Shown here in pieces: positions 5,727 through 8,226 of a DNA stretch of 8,226 bases. Both the position numbers and the translations under genes were made by a program. The stretch spans positions 1 through 8,226 of the forward strand of contig JBLHKB010000316.1 in the NCBI GenBank assembly GCA_047619315.1. The letters run 5' to 3'. Each line of letters opens with the position of its first letter. Position 1 is the first letter of the stretch. A model generated the notes under the pieces. That model was given only the letters and a program-made list of their open reading frames with translations. It did no database searches and was not told the DNA's origin. This stretch comes from JBCCRV01 sp047619315 (GTDB taxonomy: Bacteria; Myxococcota_A; Polyangia; Polyangiales; Houyiibacteriaceae).

Positions 5727-7885
5727 ACCTCTCGTTTGGGGTCCCTGGTGGGGCGTGGACAGCGACGATTCTTGGTATCGCTCTCCTGATCGTTTGTATC
5801 TTGGAGCACCAGCGACTCGGCGGCGTTCCCATCGTGTCTCGCCGGCGTGTGCTTCGGTCTTTGCGTTGGTGCTCGGCGCTCGTCGCGTGGCTTGTGGCCG
5901 TTCAGCCAACTCAGACGGGACCACAGATGCACGAGAGCGAGGGGCGCGTGGTGCTCCTCATCGATGACTCTCGAAGCATGTCCATCGCGACGAACGGGCA
6001 GCCCCGTTCGAGTTTCGTGCCTGAACTTCGGGAGCGCTGGGAACGCTCTTCCTTTGTGGATGTACGTCGTCTCGCCGCGGAGATGAGCCCCGTCCCGGCC
6101 GGCGAAGAGCTTACGTTTGAAGGAGGCGACTCCCGCATTGGAGATGCTCTCCAGTCGTTACGTTCCGAGGGGAACGTTGGCCTCGTGGTGCTCGTGAGTG
6201 ACGGCGCGGAGACCGGCGCAGACTTTGCTCTTGATGGAGACCCGCTCCAGCGCATCATCACCGTGCCGGCAGGCCCTCGAGAGATCCGCGACGACGCGAT
6301 CGCAAGCCTGGAAGCAGACCCCATCGCGTTTCTACGGCAGCCGGCGCTCATCCGCGTCAGAGTTCGGCGCCTGGGTGCACGGGGAACGATACCGGTGCAA
6401 CTCATTCACGACGGCGTGGTCGTGCAAGAGCGGGTCGCGACCGTGGACGACGCAGGGGAGGGCGAGGTCGTGTTCTCGTTCGTTCCTCGAGCCCTTGGGC
6501 GCGATGTGTTTCGTGTAGCGATTCCCCTCGCGGAAGAAGAAGCCGTTTCCGAGAACAACACGCGTGACCTGATGGTTCGCGTGATGCGGGACCGCCTTCG
6601 TGTTCTTCTGGTGGCGGGTCGCCCCACGTGGGACGTGCGTTTTCTGCGGGCGTTTCTCGAGCGAGACCCCAGCATCGACCTGATCTCGTTTTTCATCCTT
6701 CGAACGACAGCGGACATGGCGAACGCCGACCCGGATGAACTGGCGCTGATCCCCTTTCCGACGGACGAACTCTTCCGCGAACACCTCGGGAGCTTCGACG
6801 TCATCTTCTTCCAAGATTTCGATTTCGAGCCCTATGATATGGCGTCGTACCTGCCAGGCATCGCCCGCTATGTGGAGCGGGGCGGTTCGTTTGCGATGAT
6901 CGGGGGAATCGGGAGTTTTGGTTCCGGCAAATACGCTTCAACGCCCCTCGCCAGTGTGCTGCCGGTCGAGTTTGACGATGTCAGTCGGCCCGAACGTGGC
7001 GTGCGAAGTGAGCACTTTGCTCCTCAGCTCGCGGATGCCTTCGCACAGCATCCAATGATCCGACTCGTGGATGACGTCGGGGCAAACGCTGCGCTTTGGT
7101 CCGGCCTAGCGCCCCTCGCTGGCGTCAACCGGCTGAGGTCCGCAAAGGAAAACGCTCAGGTGCTTCTGAGACATCCTCGCGACGGCACACCCGTATTGGC
7201 CAGCGCGAGTGTTGAAGAAGGCCGCGTCATCGCGTTTGCGGCGGACAGCTCTTGGCGATGGGGAATGACGAGCGCGGGTGAAACCGGTGATGCGTCGGTT
7301 CACGCGCGATTCTGGGACCGCACATTGCGATGGCTCGCACGCGACCCCGTTCTCGAGCCCGCTCGAATCACCAGTGATCAAGAACGCTACAGTCCTGGGG
7401 CGCGAATGGAGATCCGCGGAGTGTTGCGGGACGCCCGCTATGCATCGCTCCCACGCGACCAAGAGATCACACTCGAGGTTCGGCTTGACCAAGATGTCGT
7501 GGAATCGCGACGCATCGACCTCGACGCCGGGGACGCGTTCTCGCTGTCGATCGAAGCACCGCAAGCGCCAGGTGTGTATCATCTCGTTGCCCACTCACCG
7601 GGCGGGGACTTGGTCAAGGAACCCTTCGTTGTCGACGGGAGCGGAGTCGAACTCGCCGACGTGCGCGTTCGTCGAGAGTACTTGGCCGGCATCGCCGAAG
7701 CATCCGGTGGCGAAACCATGGAGCCGGATGACCTGCCCTCCGACCCTGCGCTCCTGGACAGGACCCAGCGAACCGTCCGTGGCAGCGTCCGACGAGCGGT
7801 CTTTGCAAACCCGTTGCTTGTGACGGCCCTGGTTTTCCTTTTGGGAGCGAGCTGGTGGACAAGACGACGATGGGGCGAAAGTTAG
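5723..7885 (+). CDS. Membrane protein with VWA-like and glutamine-amidotransferase-like domains
   Basis: 720 residues in a Bat-like layout. Two hydrophobic spans open the protein (~12-27 and ~47-61), as in the N-terminal double-TM of BatA relatives. A VWA-like domain follows: VVLLIDDSRSMS with MIDAS D81-x-S83-x-S85, SRIGDAL (137-143) and VVLVSDGAETG (155-165). Next come a beta-rich stretch (~195-290), then a class I glutamine-amidotransferase-like domain (~290-540): LRVLLVAGRPTWDVRFLRA, FDVIFFQDFDF, YVERGGSFAMIGGIGSFGSG (383-402), ASVEEGRVIAFAADSSWRWG. The region where catalytic members carry a nucleophile Cys has none (MIGGIGSFG), so this domain is probably a binding fold, not an enzyme. A beta-sandwich-like part (~545-640) and a final TM (~694-711) end in WWTRRRW. 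Most of the protein should face the periplasm, with the basic tail in the cytoplasm. ATG 5723 is fixed by the ATGA overlap with the DUF4159 gene. Ligand and partners are unknown. Confidence 0.92.
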   Translation: MNLSFGVPGGAWTATILGIALLIVCILEHQRLGGVPIVSRRRVLRSLRWCSALVAWLVAVQPTQTGPQMHESEGRVVLLIDDSRSMSIATNGQPRSSFVPELRERWERSSFVDVRRLAAEMSPVPAGEELTFEGGDSRIGDALQSLRSEGNVGLVVLVSDGAETGADFALDGDPLQRIITVPAGPREIRDDAIASLEADPIAFLRQPALIRVRVRRLGARGTIPVQLIHDGVVVQERVATVDDAGEGEVVFSFVPRALGRDVFRVAIPLAEEEAVSENNTRDLMVRVMRDRLRVLLVAGRPTWDVRFLRAFLERDPSIDLISFFILRTTADMANADPDELALIPFPTDELFREHLGSFDVIFFQDFDFEPYDMASYLPGIARYVERGGSFAMIGGIGSFGSGKYASTPLASVLPVEFDDVSRPERGVRSEHFAPQLADAFAQHPMIRLVDDVGANAALWSGLAPLAGVNRLRSAKENAQVLLRHPRDGTPVLASASVEEGRVIAFAADSSWRWGMTSAGETGDASVHARFWDRTLRWLARDPVLEPARITSDQERYSPGARMEIRGVLRDARYASLPRDQEITLEVRLDQDVVESRRIDLDAGDAFSLSIEAPQAPGVYHLVAHSPGGDLVKEPFVVDGSGVELADVRVRREYLAGIAEASGGETMEPDDLPSDPALLDRTQRTVRGSVRRAVFANPLLVTALVFLLGASWWTRRRWGES

Positions 7886-7914
7886 TCGTCACGAGGCGCT
7901 TTTCTCAAAACGTG

Positions 7915-7941
7915 GTGACAATACGCAAATTTAGGTAGAAT
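7915..7941 (+). promoter_or_regulatory. Candidate promoter of the Ser/Thr kinase gene
   Basis: GTGACA (7915-7920; 5 of 6 to TTGACA) and TAGAAT (7936-7941; 5 of 6 to TATAAT) are the best hexamer pair in the window, but the spacer is only 15 bp, shorter than the 16-18 usual for sigma-70. They lie in the 88-bp gap between the VWA gene and the kinase, which holds no other feature and no clear terminator. Transcription would start near 7948, giving a ~26-nt leader. Confidence 0.45.
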
Positions 7942-7973
7942 CGTCTGCGTGGGAAGAAGCGAGAGCCCTGAGA

Positions 7974-8226
7974 GTGAGTGACGCCGCAGGACTCGTTCCA
8001 GGTGGTCGTGTCGGGGACTACACCCTCGTGCAGAAGCTTCGAGATGGCGGCATGGCTTCGCTCTTCTTGGCAAAGCGAACGGGTGCGCACGGGTTCACGC
8101 GACCTGTCGCTATCAAAATTGTTCACACGCACCTCTCCGGGCAAGCAGAGTTCGTGCAAATGTTCGTCGACGAGGCGCTGCTCTCTTCGCACCTAAGCCA
8201 TCCGAACATTGTGCATGTGGAAGAGT
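7974..8226 (+). CDS. Serine/threonine protein kinase, N-terminus (3' end outside window)
   Basis: The frame is open from GTG 7974 to the right edge: 84 complete codons. It encodes the start of a Hanks-type (PknB-like) kinase N-lobe: VGDYTLVQKL (13-22), a glycine-rich loop DGGMASLFLAKR (24-35), the ATP-anchoring lysine in VAIKIVH (Lys48), the helix-C glutamate in VDEALLSSHLSHPNIV (Glu67), and HPNIV leading to strand 4. The first glycine of the usual L-G-x-G-G-M loop is Arg23 here (KLRDGGM). Catalytic HRD and DFG motifs lie beyond the window, so activity cannot be judged. Kinases of this type phosphorylate proteins on Ser/Thr in the cytoplasm and often carry extracytoplasmic sensor domains after a TM. 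GTG 7974 is the only good start before the N-lobe; GAGAG at 7961-7965 may serve as a weak Shine-Dalgarno. Its spacing and candidate promoter suggest a transcription unit separate from the VWA operon. Confidence 0.93.
   Translation, partial: MSDAAGLVPGGRVGDYTLVQKLRDGGMASLFLAKRTGAHGFTRPVAIKIVHTHLSGQAEFVQMFVDEALLSSHLSHPNIVHVEE

Noticed and set aside
6184..6218. VSDGAETG in the VWA protein as an FMN-attachment motif for the neighbouring ApbE
   Set aside because: The motif needs [DS]G[AS][ST]x[ST]; here the fourth position is Glu. The segment is a normal VWA strand-loop (VLVSDG).
7886..7914. Possible terminator after the VWA gene (CACG...CGTG with an internal TTTT)
   Set aside because: The arms are only 4 bp with a long loop and the T run lies inside the loop, so it does not support a terminator call.
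1..8226. CRISPR array, insertion sequence, tRNA or phage genes
   Set aside because: I saw no regularly spaced repeats, transposase motifs, flanking target duplications or cloverleaf-like sequences in any gap. All gaps are under 150 bp.

Overview
The window looks like a chromosomal segment of a GC-rich Gram-negative bacterium, most likely of the Myxococcota or a related former-deltaproteobacterial group. Three things point that way: a zinc-ribbon/GYF-like/proline-rich/single-TM/TPR protein of the kind common in myxobacteria, a Hanks-type Ser/Thr kinase starting with the variant G-G-M-A loop, and a DUF4159 plus VWA/amidotransferase-like membrane pair. No mobile element, phage gene, CRISPR array, tRNA or rRNA is visible. 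Eight protein genes fill nearly all of the window. The first and the last run off its edges.

Layout. (1) 1-1311, minus: the N-terminal 437 residues of a zinc-ribbon membrane protein that recalls the cytoplasmic half of the gliding protein AgmX/GltJ. (2) 1397-2502, plus: deoC (deoxyribose-phosphate aldolase) with an unrecognised 142-aa gene joined to it by an ATGA stop/start overlap, closed by a hairpin at 2519-2543. (3) 2643-3776, plus: a short-form citrate synthase with its own candidate promoter. (4) 3797-4897, minus: a lipoprotein ApbE (FAD:protein FMN transferase), converging on citrate synthase across a stem-loop. (5) 4974-7885, plus: a two-gene operon, again joined by ATGA, encoding a secreted DUF4159 protein and a 720-aa three-TM VWA/amidotransferase-like protein. 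(6) 7974-end, plus: the N-terminus of a Ser/Thr protein kinase with its own candidate promoter.

Function. The genes do not form one pathway. deoC and citrate synthase are housekeeping carbon metabolism (deoxynucleoside salvage; TCA entry). ApbE flavinylates extracytoplasmic proteins, and no target motif is seen here. The DUF4159/VWA pair resembles part of the MoxR-DUF58-Bat-like envelope clusters, but the ATPase and DUF58 genes are not next to it. The most interesting signals are the uncharacterised partner of deoC, the AgmX/GltJ-like protein with a TPR after its membrane span, the orphan DUF4159/VWA pair, and a repeated layout in which -10-like hexamers sit only 6-10 nt before start codons that lack a Shine-Dalgarno, which suggests leaderless or near-leaderless mRNAs.
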